Source: Colwellia sp. MB3u-41
Lineage (GTDB): Bacteria > Pseudomonadota > Gammaproteobacteria > Enterobacterales > Alteromonadaceae
Assembly: GCF_014076845.1 (NCBI RefSeq)
Contig: NZ_JACGUT010000084.1
Coordinates: forward strand, 1 to 64,000
DNA length: 64,000 nucleotides
Direction: 5' to 3'
The translations under genes were made by a program, and so were the position numbers. Shown here one piece after another: positions 39,852-49,529 of the stretch; position 1 is the stretch's first letter, and every line of letters starts with the position of its first letter. The notes beneath the pieces were generated by a model. It worked only from the letters and a program-made list of their open reading frames with translations, was not told the DNA's origin and did no database searches.

Positions 39852-40002
39852 TTTTATTTACGTAAACGACCGTAATCTGAAGATGGTTCAACAATATTTT
39901 AACCATTAATGGTTAGTTTATGCTTTGGTGGCTTTCTATAAAGCTATTTAATCAGTAGCTTATCTCTTTTTATTAAATGGCTAAAGAGCCGGGAGAGTAT
40001 TA

Positions 40003-41055
40003 TTAAAGAGAAAGGGGGAGCGTGACATCAGGGCATTGCCCGTCAAGCTGGATTAACCGTTCTGTTTCCCCACTTTTTTTAAACTGTGCAATAGCAATAT
40101 TAATATCTTTCATTACCTGCTTTGCTTGTGGTGACTTTTTACTCACAGCAAAATATAAAGGCTTATAATCTAGGCTGGGTTTCACTGATTCAATTTTGTT
40201 GAGTAATCGCTGCTTCTGCTTTGGCGTTAATGGAGAATTATTAATCGTAAAGGTAAACACTTTAGGATCGCCAACAATAAACTCGACACGCTTTGAGGTT
40301 AATAACTCAATAAGTTGCCATTCATCAACAGCTTCAACCACCGAAAATACTTTGGCATCCATCATACCATCAAACTCAGGGGTATTTTGATAGCCACGCA
40401 CAACACCGATTATTCTACCTTTAAGTACCGACAAGCCTTTATCTAAATTAAAATCACTGCCTTTACGCTGTAATAACGCTAAACCGCCACCGGGAAATTT
40501 ATTAGATAAGCTGAGTAATTCTCGGCGAGTTTTTTGGGGGTAATGATCAGAAGGCGCGGTTTCTTCAATAAAGTATTCAGGAAAAAGTACATCAATTCTT
40601 CCTTGCTCTACTAGTTTTACTGCTCTTGCCCATGGATAAAAATTAATATTGACCTGGTAGCCTTTACTGGCGAGTAGTGCGACAGTAAATTGAAATACCC
40701 AACCCTTATTACAAAGTGTCTCACCAATGTAAGGAGGCCAATTTAAAGTCGCTAAATGAATGATTTTTTTAGCGTGCCCATTAAAGCGATAGCCTTGCGA
40801 TGTTTTTTTACCAAAAATGGAAAATTCTTGACCATTAGCGTAATAACTAACAACTAACTTTTCGTCTTGTGCTTTTACTTTAGCTTGTGCAATAGAGTTA
40901 ATGCTGCAATAAATCAGCAAGATAAGGAGTAAAGCGATACTTTTGATAGCACTCAAACAAGAAGCTAACGCATAGTTAAATACTTTAGCTTTTGCAGTAG
41001 AGGTACTTTGATTTTTTTTGTCAAAAAGCAGAATAATATTAGTTAGCTCCATCAT
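40003..41055 (-). CDS. Periplasmic solute-binding protein (family 3-like)
   Basis: A 350-residue protein resembling extracellular solute-binding proteins: ATLNWPPYIGETLCNKGWVF, FYPWARAVKLVEQGRIDVLF, and a C-terminal ITFV-type half with KPLYFAVSKKSPQAKQ. A hydrophobic export segment (SIALLLILLIYCSINSIAQA) begins about 39 residues in, so the true start may lie downstream of the ATG at 1055 of this kilobase. No transport permease is adjacent, so it may be an orphan sensor-type protein. Ligand is unknown, probably an amino acid or related molecule. Confidence 0.75.
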   Translation of the reverse strand: MMELTNIILLFDKKNQSTSTAKAKVFNYALASCLSAIKSIALLLILLIYCSINSIAQAKVKAQDEKLVVSYYANGQEFSIFGKKTSQGYRFNGHAKKIIHLATLNWPPYIGETLCNKGWVFQFTVALLASKGYQVNINFYPWARAVKLVEQGRIDVLFPEYFIEETAPSDHYPQKTRRELLSLSNKFPGGGLALLQRKGSDFNLDKGLSVLKGRIIGVVRGYQNTPEFDGMMDAKVFSVVEAVDEWQLIELLTSKRVEFIVGDPKVFTFTINNSPLTPKQKQRLLNKIESVKPSLDYKPLYFAVSKKSPQAKQVMKDINIAIAQFKKSGETERLIQLDGQCPDVTLPLSL

Positions 41056-41120
41056 ATAAGGTTTTCGGATGCTGCCTTTGAGTATAGTTGATAGTTATCA
41101 TTATTTCATAGTGATTAAAA

Positions 41121-41381
41121 GTGGATATTGACGAGTGCAAGAAAAAACTTACTGTTATTCTCTTATTAAAGCGGTCAAATTATCTTATAGTTGGTTTTAA
41201 GGCAAATTTGATCCTAACAAAGAACGAGCCGACAAAAGACCTTAGTATTCTTAAAAATCCAGATGCCATAATGAAAAATGGTCACTGGTTAATACAAGAT
41301 GCACTTAATCTACTTCGTGAGCACGCCATTGAGCAACAACGTTGGTGGCCAGAGTTAGGCGTGCTAGTGAGTAACTATTAG
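41121..41381 (+). CDS. Possible small hypothetical protein
   Basis: An 86-codon frame starting at GTG. It has no clear ribosome site and no recognised family. The last part (WLIQDALNLLREHAIEQQRWWPELG) has a protein-like amphipathic composition. It might be a fragment of a longer lost gene. Low confidence that it is expressed. Confidence 0.25.
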   Translation: MDIDECKKKLTVILLLKRSNYLIVGFKANLILTKNEPTKDLSILKNPDAIMKNGHWLIQDALNLLREHAIEQQRWWPELGVLVSNY

Positions 41382-41933
41382 TTGCTATTTAACTAAGGTT
41401 ACGGATTGTAATGTGTATTAGGTTATTGATATATAGTATGTTTTTATCTATTCATTCTCTATTATTCTCTGCTCATTCTTTGAAGTCGAAGTAAAATATC
41501 AGTATACATTTAATATTCAATAAAATAATATTGACTGTGTTGAGCCGCGTTTAAAGGTCAAAGCCGTTGAAAATAAACCCTTACAGCATAACTATCAGCA
41601 GTTTGGTGGTACAAGATAACTCCCCATCAAAGATGGACATCAATAATATTCTCATTGTAAACAAGATGCCAATTTCAATGATTGATAAACTATATTACTC
41701 TTAATTCAAACGAATGTTTGAAGCTTGAGCTCTAAAATAGTACTTGGAATCTCGGCTCAGCTGAACTATCTTCTCTTTACAAAATCTGTTTTTTTTGCTA
41801 TTTTTACATCAATTTTATGATTGGTAAGACCAATTTACCTATTGGTTTTTGAATGATTTTTAGAATGAGTTTACGTACTTTTTTTAAATTAACCTTCTTT
41901 GAGCCAATAAAACTATAGGCTGAGCTGCTAGTT
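41382..41933. other. pdhR upstream region
   Basis: About 550 AT-rich bases. It contains the PdhR box at 41820-41834. A short open stretch near 41540-41622 (CVEPRLKVKAVENKPLQHN) may be a gene remnant, but it has no family match. Confidence 0.35.
41820..41834. promoter_or_regulatory. PdhR operator
   Basis: ATTGGTAAGACCAAT matches the ATTGGT-N3-ACCAAT PdhR consensus exactly, 100 bases upstream of pdhR. A second half-site, ATTGGT, lies at about 41840. This implies autoregulation of the pdhR-aceEF-lpd locus in response to pyruvate. Confidence 0.88.
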
Positions 41934-42710
41934 ATGACATTGTCAGGTATTCAAAAACCAGTTAAACAAGCAAAGTTGTCAGATGTAATATTACGACAAT
42001 TAGAGGCTTTGATCCTTGAAGGTAGTTTGCAAGCAGGTGAAAAATTACCACCTGAGCGAGAATTAGCGAAGCAATTTGATGTTTCTCGACCGTCATTGCG
42101 TGAAGCGATTCAAAAGCTAGAAGCGAAAGGTTTAGTGAATCGTCGCCAAGGTGGTGGAACATTTGTCAGCGACCAGATTTTGTCAGGATTATCTGATCCG
42201 TTATTTGAACTTATGTCGCAAAGTAAAGAGTCACAATTTGATCTATTAGAGTTTCGTCATGGTATTGAGGGTATGTCTTCATATTATGCAGCGATGCGTG
42301 GTACTGAGAGTGATTTTGCAGCGATACAAAAAAAACATGATGGTATTGGAAATGCTCAACTAGAAAACGATGTACGTTTAGAAGCGGAAGCGGTTTTTGA
42401 TTTTTATCTCGCTATCTGTGCAGCGTCACACAATGCAGTAACGTTGCATTTAGCACGCAGTATGTCGAGTTTGTTGATTGACAACATAGAACAAAATTTA
42501 ACAGTTTTAGCCAAGCGCCCTGATATATTTGCGCAAATGGCTGAATTTAGAAAACGTTTGTTAGACGCCATTATTAGCGGGCAACCACAAAAAGCTTGGG
42601 GGGCAAGTCATCGTCACCTCGCTTTTATAGAAGAGGTACTGCTAAAAATGTCACAAGAGAATAGCCGCATGGAAAGATCAATGCGCAGAATGCAACGTAG
42701 TGAATATTAA
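41934..42710 (+). CDS. pdhR: Pyruvate dehydrogenase complex repressor, GntR/FadR family
   Basis: A 258-residue regulator. The N-terminal winged helix shows GEKLPPERELAKQFDVSRPSLREAIQKLEAKGLV and QGGGTFVSD. The C-terminal FadR-type ligand domain includes LLEFRHGIEGMSSYYAA. PdhR releases DNA when it binds pyruvate. Its position directly upstream of aceE and the exact operator upstream support the name. Confidence 0.95.
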   Translation: MTLSGIQKPVKQAKLSDVILRQLEALILEGSLQAGEKLPPERELAKQFDVSRPSLREAIQKLEAKGLVNRRQGGGTFVSDQILSGLSDPLFELMSQSKESQFDLLEFRHGIEGMSSYYAAMRGTESDFAAIQKKHDGIGNAQLENDVRLEAEAVFDFYLAICAASHNAVTLHLARSMSSLLIDNIEQNLTVLAKRPDIFAQMAEFRKRLLDAIISGQPQKAWGASHRHLAFIEEVLLKMSQENSRMERSMRRMQRSEY

Positions 42711-42854
42711 CGGCTATTACGTTGAAATCATGTTGCAAAATAAAATTTAGACAATAATCGTTTAACGGTAATCAAAGCATGTAAATATGCAAAAGTTGAC
42801 TATCTTTAAACACAGAAATTTAACTTTACACTAACTATTGGAGACTAAGTAATT

Positions 42855-45542
42855 ATGTCTGAGCTCCCGAAGATTGATTTAGATTCATTGGAAACCCAAG
42901 AGTGGTTGGAATCTATGGATTCTATTCTGGAAAATGAAGGTCCGGATCGCGCACATTTCATTTTAGAAAAACTTATTGACCGCGCTCGTCGCAGTGGTAC
43001 ACATTTACCTTTCGAAGCAAAAACGGCTTATGTAAACACTATTCCTCCGGGACAAGAGCCAAATATGCCCGGCGATCAAACCATTGAAGCGCGTATTCGT
43101 GCTGCTATCCGTTGGAACGCTTTAGTATTAGTTTTACGTGCATCTAGAAAAGATTTAGATCTTGGCGGACACATTGGCAGTTTCGCCTCTTCTGCGATGC
43201 TTTATGATGTGGGTTTTAATCACTTCTTCAGAGCTGCTTCTGAAAAAGATGGTGGCGATTTTATTTTCGCACAAGGACATATCTCTCCAGGTATTTATGC
43301 CCGTGCGTTTATGGAAGGTCGTTTAACTGAATCTCAAATGAATAACTTCCGTCAAGAATGTGATGGTAAAGGGTTATCTTCTTATCCTCATCCTCATTTG
43401 ATGAAAGACTTTTGGCAATTTCCTACTGTTTCAATGGGCTTAGGTCCATTACAAGCCATTTATACTGCACGTTTCCTTAAATATTTAACCGATCGTGGTA
43501 TTAAAGACTGTTCAGGACAACGTGTCTATTGTTACTTAGGCGATGGTGAAACAGATGAGCCTGAATCATTAGGGGCTATTGGTTTAGCTTCGCGTGAAGA
43601 TTTAGATAACTTAACCTTTGTTGTTAACTGTAACTTGCAACGCTTAGATGGCCCAGTTCGTGGTAATGGCAAAATTATTCAAGAACTTGAAGGGACCTTT
43701 CGTGGCGCTGGCTGGGAAGTTGTTAAAGTTATTTGGGGTTCATACTGGGATGCCCTTATTGCTCGTGATACTTCAGGTAAACTTTTACAACTTATGGAAG
43801 AAACCGTTGATGGTGAATACCAAAACTGTAAAGCCAAGGGGGGTAAATATACGCGGGAAAACTTCTTCAATAAGTACCCTGAAACAGCGGCATTGGTTGC
43901 CAATATGTCTGATGAAGATATTTATCGTTTAAACCGAGGTGGGCACGACCCGGTTAAAGTTTATGCGGCTTATAAAAAAGCGATAGAAACTAAAGGTCGT
44001 CCAACCGTCATTCTAGCGAAAACAGTGAAAGGTTTTGGTTTAGGTGCTTCAGGCGAAGCATTAAATGTTGCTCATAACGTGAAGAAAATGGATGTTGAAT
44101 CTATTAAGCTTTACCGTGATCGTTTCAATATGCCCATTAGTGATGATGAAATTGCTGATTTACCTTTCTATCGATTCCCTGAAGAAAGCGAAGAGTTTAA
44201 GTACATGAAAGCGCGTCGTGAAGCGTTAGGTGGGTCTTTACCTGCTCGTCGTGTGCAAGCAGATGAAACGTTAGAAATTCCACCTCTTAAAGTCTTTGAC
44301 GCAATATTGAAAGGCTCAGGTGATCGCGAAGTCTCTTCAACAATGACTTTTGTTCGTGTATTAAATGCGTTATTAAAAGATAAAAAAATAGGGAAACGTA
44401 TTGTGCCTATTATCCCTGATGAAGCACGTACTTTTGGTATGGAAGGTTTATTCCGCCAAGTTGGCATTTATGCTAATGAAGGACAAAAATACGTTCCACA
44501 AGATGCTGACCAAGTTGCTTATTATCGCGAAGATAAAAAAGGTCAGGTTCTACAAGAAGGTATTAATGAATTAGGTGCTATGGCGTCTTGGGTAGCTGCA
44601 GGTACGTCTTACTCAACTTGTAATGCGACGACTATCCCATTTTACATTTACTATTCAATGTTCGGTTTCCAGCGCGTAGGCGATTTAGCTTGGGCTGCTG
44701 GCGATAGCCAAGCTAAAGGGTTCTTATTAGGTGCTACTGCCGGTCGTACAACCTTGAACGGAGAAGGTTTACAACATCAAGATGGCCATTCACATGTGCA
44801 AGCGGGTTTAATTCCGAACTGTGTTACTTACGATCCAACATACGGTTATGAAATATCGGTTATTGTGCGTGAAGGTTTACGTCGCATGTACGAAGAAAAT
44901 GAAAATATTTTCTTTTACATGACGTTAATGAATGAAAACTACAAACATCCGGCAATGCCTGACAGTAAAGATGTAGAAGAGCAAATTATTAAAGGTATTT
45001 ACAAGCTTGAAACTGTTCCTGCAAAGAAAGTGGCGAAAAAAGCTAAAGTGAATGTTCAGTTGATGGGCTCAGGCACAATTTTGGAAAAAGTACGTGAAGC
45101 GGCGCAAATCTTAAGTGCTGACTACGGCGTTTCAAGTGATGTTTACTCGGTAACTTCATTCAATGAATTAGCCCGAGACGGACAAGATGTCGCGCGTTGG
45201 AATATGCTTCACCCAGAGAGTAAACAAAAACAAGCGTACATTTCTAACGTTATTACTAAAGAAAATGGTCCGGCTGTTGCCGCAACTGACTATATTAAAA
45301 ACTACTCAGAACAAGTACGTGCCTACATAGACACCGAATACCGTTGTTTAGGTACTGATGGCTTTGGTCGTAGTGATAGTCGTGCAAATTTACGTACGCA
45401 CTTTGAAGTAAATGCAGCTTATGTCGTTGTTGCGGCGTTATTTGAATTAGCTAATCGTGGTGATGTTGAACGTTCAGTGGTTAGCGAAGCGATTAAACGT
45501 TTTGATATCGACACTGAAAAACTTAACCCACTTTACGCATAA
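42855..45542 (+). CDS. aceE: Pyruvate dehydrogenase E1 component, homodimeric
   Basis: An 895-residue thiamine-diphosphate enzyme that decarboxylates pyruvate and passes the acetyl group to the E2 lipoyl domain. The ThDP motif is seen as LGDGETDEPES to VVNCNLQRLDG. Length is close to the E. coli enzyme (887). GGAGA lies upstream of the ATG. It is followed after 19 bases by aceF. Cytoplasmic, part of the pyruvate dehydrogenase complex. Confidence 0.97.
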   Translation: MSELPKIDLDSLETQEWLESMDSILENEGPDRAHFILEKLIDRARRSGTHLPFEAKTAYVNTIPPGQEPNMPGDQTIEARIRAAIRWNALVLVLRASRKDLDLGGHIGSFASSAMLYDVGFNHFFRAASEKDGGDFIFAQGHISPGIYARAFMEGRLTESQMNNFRQECDGKGLSSYPHPHLMKDFWQFPTVSMGLGPLQAIYTARFLKYLTDRGIKDCSGQRVYCYLGDGETDEPESLGAIGLASREDLDNLTFVVNCNLQRLDGPVRGNGKIIQELEGTFRGAGWEVVKVIWGSYWDALIARDTSGKLLQLMEETVDGEYQNCKAKGGKYTRENFFNKYPETAALVANMSDEDIYRLNRGGHDPVKVYAAYKKAIETKGRPTVILAKTVKGFGLGASGEALNVAHNVKKMDVESIKLYRDRFNMPISDDEIADLPFYRFPEESEEFKYMKARREALGGSLPARRVQADETLEIPPLKVFDAILKGSGDREVSSTMTFVRVLNALLKDKKIGKRIVPIIPDEARTFGMEGLFRQVGIYANEGQKYVPQDADQVAYYREDKKGQVLQEGINELGAMASWVAAGTSYSTCNATTIPFYIYYSMFGFQRVGDLAWAAGDSQAKGFLLGATAGRTTLNGEGLQHQDGHSHVQAGLIPNCVTYDPTYGYEISVIVREGLRRMYEENENIFFYMTLMNENYKHPAMPDSKDVEEQIIKGIYKLETVPAKKVAKKAKVNVQLMGSGTILEKVREAAQILSADYGVSSDVYSVTSFNELARDGQDVARWNMLHPESKQKQAYISNVITKENGPAVAATDYIKNYSEQVRAYIDTEYRCLGTDGFGRSDSRANLRTHFEVNAAYVVVAALFELANRGDVERSVVSEAIKRFDIDTEKLNPLYA

Positions 45543-45561
45543 ACAGGAACGGAGAGTTATT

Positions 45562-47235
45562 ATGTCAGATAGTCAAAAAATTCTAGTCCCTGATGTTGGT
45601 GGCGATGAAGTTGAAATTATTGAAATTTGTTTTGCTGTTGGTGACGACGTAGAAGCAGATGAAGGGATTATTACCGTTGAAACCGATAAAGCCTCAATGG
45701 ACATTCCTGCACCATTTTCAGGTAAGTTATCGGCATTATTGGTCAACGTTGGTGACAAAATCAAAGAAGGTGACGTTATTGCTGAAATGACATCATCATC
45801 AGCAACTTCTGAAGAAGCGCCAGTTGTGGAAGAAGCTCAAGAAGCAACTCCAGTTGCCGAAGAAGCGAAAGAAACTCCAGCACCAGGAAAAGCGACTGAA
45901 CCGCCTGTTGACTCTGTTTCTACAGAAAGCGAAATCATTGAAATTACTGTGCCAGATATCGGTGAAGACGGTGAAGTAGAAGTGATTGACGTCTTAGTTA
46001 ATGTCGGTGATGTGATTGAAATTGAAGATGGCTTGATCACCTTAGAGACAGATAAAGCGACTATGGATGTTCCATCATCACATGCGGGTACGGTTAAAGA
46101 AGTATTTGTGAGTGTGGGCGGAAAAGTAAAGCAGGGCTCTATTGTCATTAAGCTTGAAACATCAAGCGGATCGCCTATTGAAGCACCAGCGCCAGCACCT
46201 GAAAAAGAGGTTGAAGCGCCAAAAGCTAAACCTGCGCCAGCGGTAGCGGCAGTAAAAGCTGCACCAGTGCCACATCACCCGCAAGCGGGTAAAATGGTTT
46301 CTTCGGGAAGTATTTATACTTCGCCATCAATTCGTCGTATTGCGCGTGAATTTGGTGTTGATTTAACGTCAGTTAAAGGAATGGGCAGGAAAGGCCGTAT
46401 TTTAAAAGAAGACGTACAGTCTTACGTGAAATATGAACTTTCTCGTCCAAAAGCTAATGCGGGTAGCTCAGTTGCTGCTGGCGAAGGTGGTTTACAAGTT
46501 GTTAGTGCTAAGGCAATCGATTTCTCTAAGTTTGGTGAAATTGAAACAAAAGCACTTACCCGTATTCAGAAAATATCAGGTCCCTTTTTACATCGCAACT
46601 GGGTCACTATTCCACATGTTACTCAATTTGATGAAGCTGATATCACTAATGTTGAAGCGTTCCGTAAAGAACAAAACGTAATTTGTGAAAAGAAAAAGCT
46701 TGGTTTTAAAATTACACCTTTAGTTTTTATTTTAAAAGCGGCGGCAGATGCTTTACGTGAATTCCCAACGTTTAACTCAAGCTTGAGTGAAGACGGTGAA
46801 AGCTTGATTTTGAAAAAATATATTCACATTGGTGTTGCTGTTGATACGCCAAACGGTTTGGTTGTTCCCGTTGTGCGTGATGTTGATCAAAAAGGGATTC
46901 ACCAGTTATCTCGTGAGCTTTTAGAAATTAGCATGAAAGCACGTGATGGAAAGTTGAAAGCAACTGATATGCAAGGTGGTTGTTTTACGATTTCTAGCCT
47001 TGGTGGTATTGGTGGTACAGCATTTACACCAATTGTTAATGCACCAGAGGTCGCTATTTTAGGTGTTTCTAAATCTGAAATGAAACCTAAGTGGAATGGT
47101 AAAGACTTTGAGCCTAAACTTATGTTGCCATTGTCAATGTCTTACGACCATCGTGTTATCGACGGTGCATTAGCAGCGCGCTTTACGGTACACTTAGCAA
47201 GTGTAATGTCTGACATTCGCCAATTGATCTTATAA
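45562..47235 (+). CDS. aceF: Pyruvate dehydrogenase E2, dihydrolipoamide acetyltransferase
   Basis: A 557-residue E2 core. There are two lipoyl domains with lysines in VETDKASMD and LETDKATMD, joined by Ala/Pro/Glu-rich linkers. An E3/E1-binding domain follows (SPSIRRIAREFGVDL), then the catalytic domain ending SYDHRVIDGALAARF. The ATG at 45562 has GGAGAG upstream; an in-frame extension into aceE is not needed. E. coli has three lipoyl domains; two is common in other gammaproteobacteria. Confidence 0.96.
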   Translation: MSDSQKILVPDVGGDEVEIIEICFAVGDDVEADEGIITVETDKASMDIPAPFSGKLSALLVNVGDKIKEGDVIAEMTSSSATSEEAPVVEEAQEATPVAEEAKETPAPGKATEPPVDSVSTESEIIEITVPDIGEDGEVEVIDVLVNVGDVIEIEDGLITLETDKATMDVPSSHAGTVKEVFVSVGGKVKQGSIVIKLETSSGSPIEAPAPAPEKEVEAPKAKPAPAVAAVKAAPVPHHPQAGKMVSSGSIYTSPSIRRIAREFGVDLTSVKGMGRKGRILKEDVQSYVKYELSRPKANAGSSVAAGEGGLQVVSAKAIDFSKFGEIETKALTRIQKISGPFLHRNWVTIPHVTQFDEADITNVEAFRKEQNVICEKKKLGFKITPLVFILKAAADALREFPTFNSSLSEDGESLILKKYIHIGVAVDTPNGLVVPVVRDVDQKGIHQLSRELLEISMKARDGKLKATDMQGGCFTISSLGGIGGTAFTPIVNAPEVAILGVSKSEMKPKWNGKDFEPKLMLPLSMSYDHRVIDGALAARFTVHLASVMSDIRQLIL

Positions 47236-47262
47236 TTTATAGGGTAATTGACCATGATGTAA

Positions 47263-47293
47263 AAAATGAGGATGCCCTAAAGCACCTCATTTT
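47263..47293 (+). terminator. Hairpin between aceF and lpd
   Basis: AAAATGAGG (47263-47271) pairs with CCTCATTTT (47285-47293). Only a short T-run follows, so it may be an attenuating or mRNA-stabilising stem rather than a full stop. Confidence 0.5.
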
Positions 47294-47447
47294 AACTACT
47301 TTGGTCAAAGAAGGCGCGATTAAAGATGGTACTTTGGTAGGAGTTTAAGTAAAATTCCGCCCAGTAAAGTATAAATAATATTATATTTGTGGCTTTCCAT
47401 ATTGGCAAAGCGATAAATGACAAAACAACAAGTTAATTGAGGTAAAC

Positions 47448-48881
47448 ATGAGTAACGATATTAAAACTCAAGTAGTAGTACTAGGTTCAGGCCCCGGTGG
47501 TTATTCTGCAGCATTTCGTGCAGCAGATTTAGGTTTAGACGTAGTATTAGTTGAAAGCCGCAAAACATTAGGTGGCGTTTGTTTGAACGTCGGTTGTATA
47601 CCATCAAAAGCATTACTTCATGTTGCTAAAGTTATTGATGATGCAGCTGCTATGGCTTCTCACGGAGTTACCTTTGGTAAGCCAGAAATTAATTTAGATA
47701 AAATTCGTGACTGGAAAGATAGTGTAGTTTCTCAACTTACTGGCGGCTTAGGTGGAATGTCTAAAGCGCGTAAAGTGACTACAGTTTATGGTTACGGCAA
47801 GTTTACTTCAGATAAAACGATTGAAGTTGAAGGCAATGACGGCGAGAAAACGACGGTTACTTTTGATAATGCTATTATCGCTGCAGGTTCTTCTGTTATC
47901 GATTTACCTTTTATTCCAAATGATGATCCACGCGTTATTGATTCAACAGGCGCCTTAGAACTTCATGATATTCCTGATGAAATGTTAGTATTGGGTGGTG
48001 GTATCATCGGTCTAGAAATGGGTACGGTATACAGAGCTTTAGGCGCTAATGTTTCAGTGGTTGAATTTGCTGATCAATTAGTACCAGCTGCAGATAAAGA
48101 CATTGTTAAAATTTATACTAATTTCAACAAGAAAAACTTCAACATTATGTTATCTACTAAAGTGGTTGCAGTTGAAGCTAAAGTTGACGGTTTGTATGTG
48201 ACTTTTGAAGGTAAAAAAGCACCAGCAGAACCTGTACGTTACGACAAAATTTTAGTGGCTGTTGGCCGTAAGCCAAATGGTCATTTAGTTGCTGCTGACA
48301 AAGCAGGTGTTAACGTTGATGAACGTGGTTTTATCAATGTAACGAATGAACTACGTACTAACGTTCCACATATTTTTGCGATTGGTGATGTTGTTGGTCA
48401 ACCTATGCTTGCACATAAAGCGGTTCATGAAGCGCATTGTGCAGCAGAAGTTATCTCAGGTAAGAAACATACCTTTGAACCACGTTGTATCCCTTCTGTT
48501 GCTTACACTGATCCTGAAATGGCTTGGACTGGCGTAACAGAGACTGAAGCTAAAGAGCAAGGTTTAAACATTGAAGTGGCTAACTTCCCTTGGGCGGCCT
48601 CTGGTCGTGCTATCGCCTCTGGCCGTACTGAAGGTAAAACTAAGTTAATCTTTGAAAAAGAAACCGGTCGTATTCTTGGTGGTGCTATTGTTGGTATCAA
48701 TGCTGGCGAAATGCTGGGTGAAATTTGTTTAGCCGTTGAAATGGGCGCAGATGCTGAAGATATTGGTTTAACGATTCATGCTCACCCAACCTTGAACGAA
48801 TCCATTGGTTTAGCGGCTGAGATTTTTGAAGGTTCAATTACTGATTTGCCTAATGCAAAAGCAGTAAAGAAAAAGAAGTAA
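47448..48881 (+). CDS. lpd: Dihydrolipoamide dehydrogenase (E3)
   Basis: A 477-residue FAD enzyme that reoxidises lipoyl groups of 2-oxoacid dehydrogenase complexes. It shows the FAD motif VVLGSGPGGYSAAFRAADLG, redox disulfide GGVCLNVGCIPSKALLH, NAD-binding VLGGGIIGLEMGTVYRALG, FAIGDVVGQPMLAHKA, and the catalytic His-Glu pair in HAHPTLNESIG. GAGG lies upstream of the ATG. It ends the pdh locus ahead of a strong terminator. Confidence 0.97.
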   Translation: MSNDIKTQVVVLGSGPGGYSAAFRAADLGLDVVLVESRKTLGGVCLNVGCIPSKALLHVAKVIDDAAAMASHGVTFGKPEINLDKIRDWKDSVVSQLTGGLGGMSKARKVTTVYGYGKFTSDKTIEVEGNDGEKTTVTFDNAIIAAGSSVIDLPFIPNDDPRVIDSTGALELHDIPDEMLVLGGGIIGLEMGTVYRALGANVSVVEFADQLVPAADKDIVKIYTNFNKKNFNIMLSTKVVAVEAKVDGLYVTFEGKKAPAEPVRYDKILVAVGRKPNGHLVAADKAGVNVDERGFINVTNELRTNVPHIFAIGDVVGQPMLAHKAVHEAHCAAEVISGKKHTFEPRCIPSVAYTDPEMAWTGVTETEAKEQGLNIEVANFPWAASGRAIASGRTEGKTKLIFEKETGRILGGAIVGINAGEMLGEICLAVEMGADAEDIGLTIHAHPTLNESIGLAAEIFEGSITDLPNAKAVKKKK

Positions 48882-48928
48882 TTTAAAAACTCAAGTCGCT
48901 TTTTTGATGAAATAGTAAATATTCAAAG

Positions 48929-48954
48929 CCAGCACACGATTGCTGGTTTTTTTT
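48929..48954 (+). terminator. Rho-independent terminator of lpd
   Basis: CCAGCA (48929-48934) pairs with TGCTGG (48941-48946), followed by eight T. Confidence 0.85.
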
Positions 48955-49529
48955 GCTCAGAAAATATATATCAATTAATGGGTATAAATATGCTTTAACG
49001 GGGTTTTTTTACTCAGGAAAAATAGATACTTAAATTAAGTAATTAAAACCATCATGTTTATATGTTACTTCTAGTCCGCCAGCGTGATTGATTATAAAAG
49101 ATGAAGTAGCATTGCAGCAAAAAGTCTAGCGACAATAGTGATTGCTAAAAAAGTTAATCATCATATTTACACTATTGTTAGCATCTCAGGATAAAACACG
49201 AAAAAATCATCAATATTAAAGAAAACACATGCATTAGAAACGATAAATTTAGGCAGTTCGATAACTCTCAGTTATGGTTATAAACAAAGGGCTTGAAGAT
49301 TATTTCTTAAGCCCTTTCATCTGCCAAAGATCCCAGGTGTGAATGTTAAAGTACTGAGTTACTGGATATATACCTTTAATAACTCAGTAATACAGCTTAG
49401 TTATTGAACTCACAGAACGAATAGTAACAGTGTGCATTAATATCTAAAATTGATACTTGTTTGATATACTTTACAGATAGATATCGTTTGTAAATTCTGT
49501 TACTTATACATCATATAGGAAGCTAGCTA
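48955..49529. other. Intergenic region with terminator-like stem
   Basis: No gene recognised. AAAGGGCTT (49286-49294) and AAGCCCTTT (49309-49317) form a 9-bp stem, and ACTGAGTT/AACTCAGT pair near 49350-49390. Either could end transcription from the minus-strand lipoprotein gene at 49530 or from a lost gene. Confidence 0.4.

Noticed and set aside
39901-39914. Palindrome AACCATTAATGGTT after the permease gene
   Set aside because: Too short and AT-rich, with no T-run; not a convincing terminator or operator.
47240-47350. Short open stretch after aceF (ALKHLILTTLVKEGAIKDG)
   Set aside because: No start site, overlaps a hairpin, and no recognised family; could be a remnant but cannot be supported.
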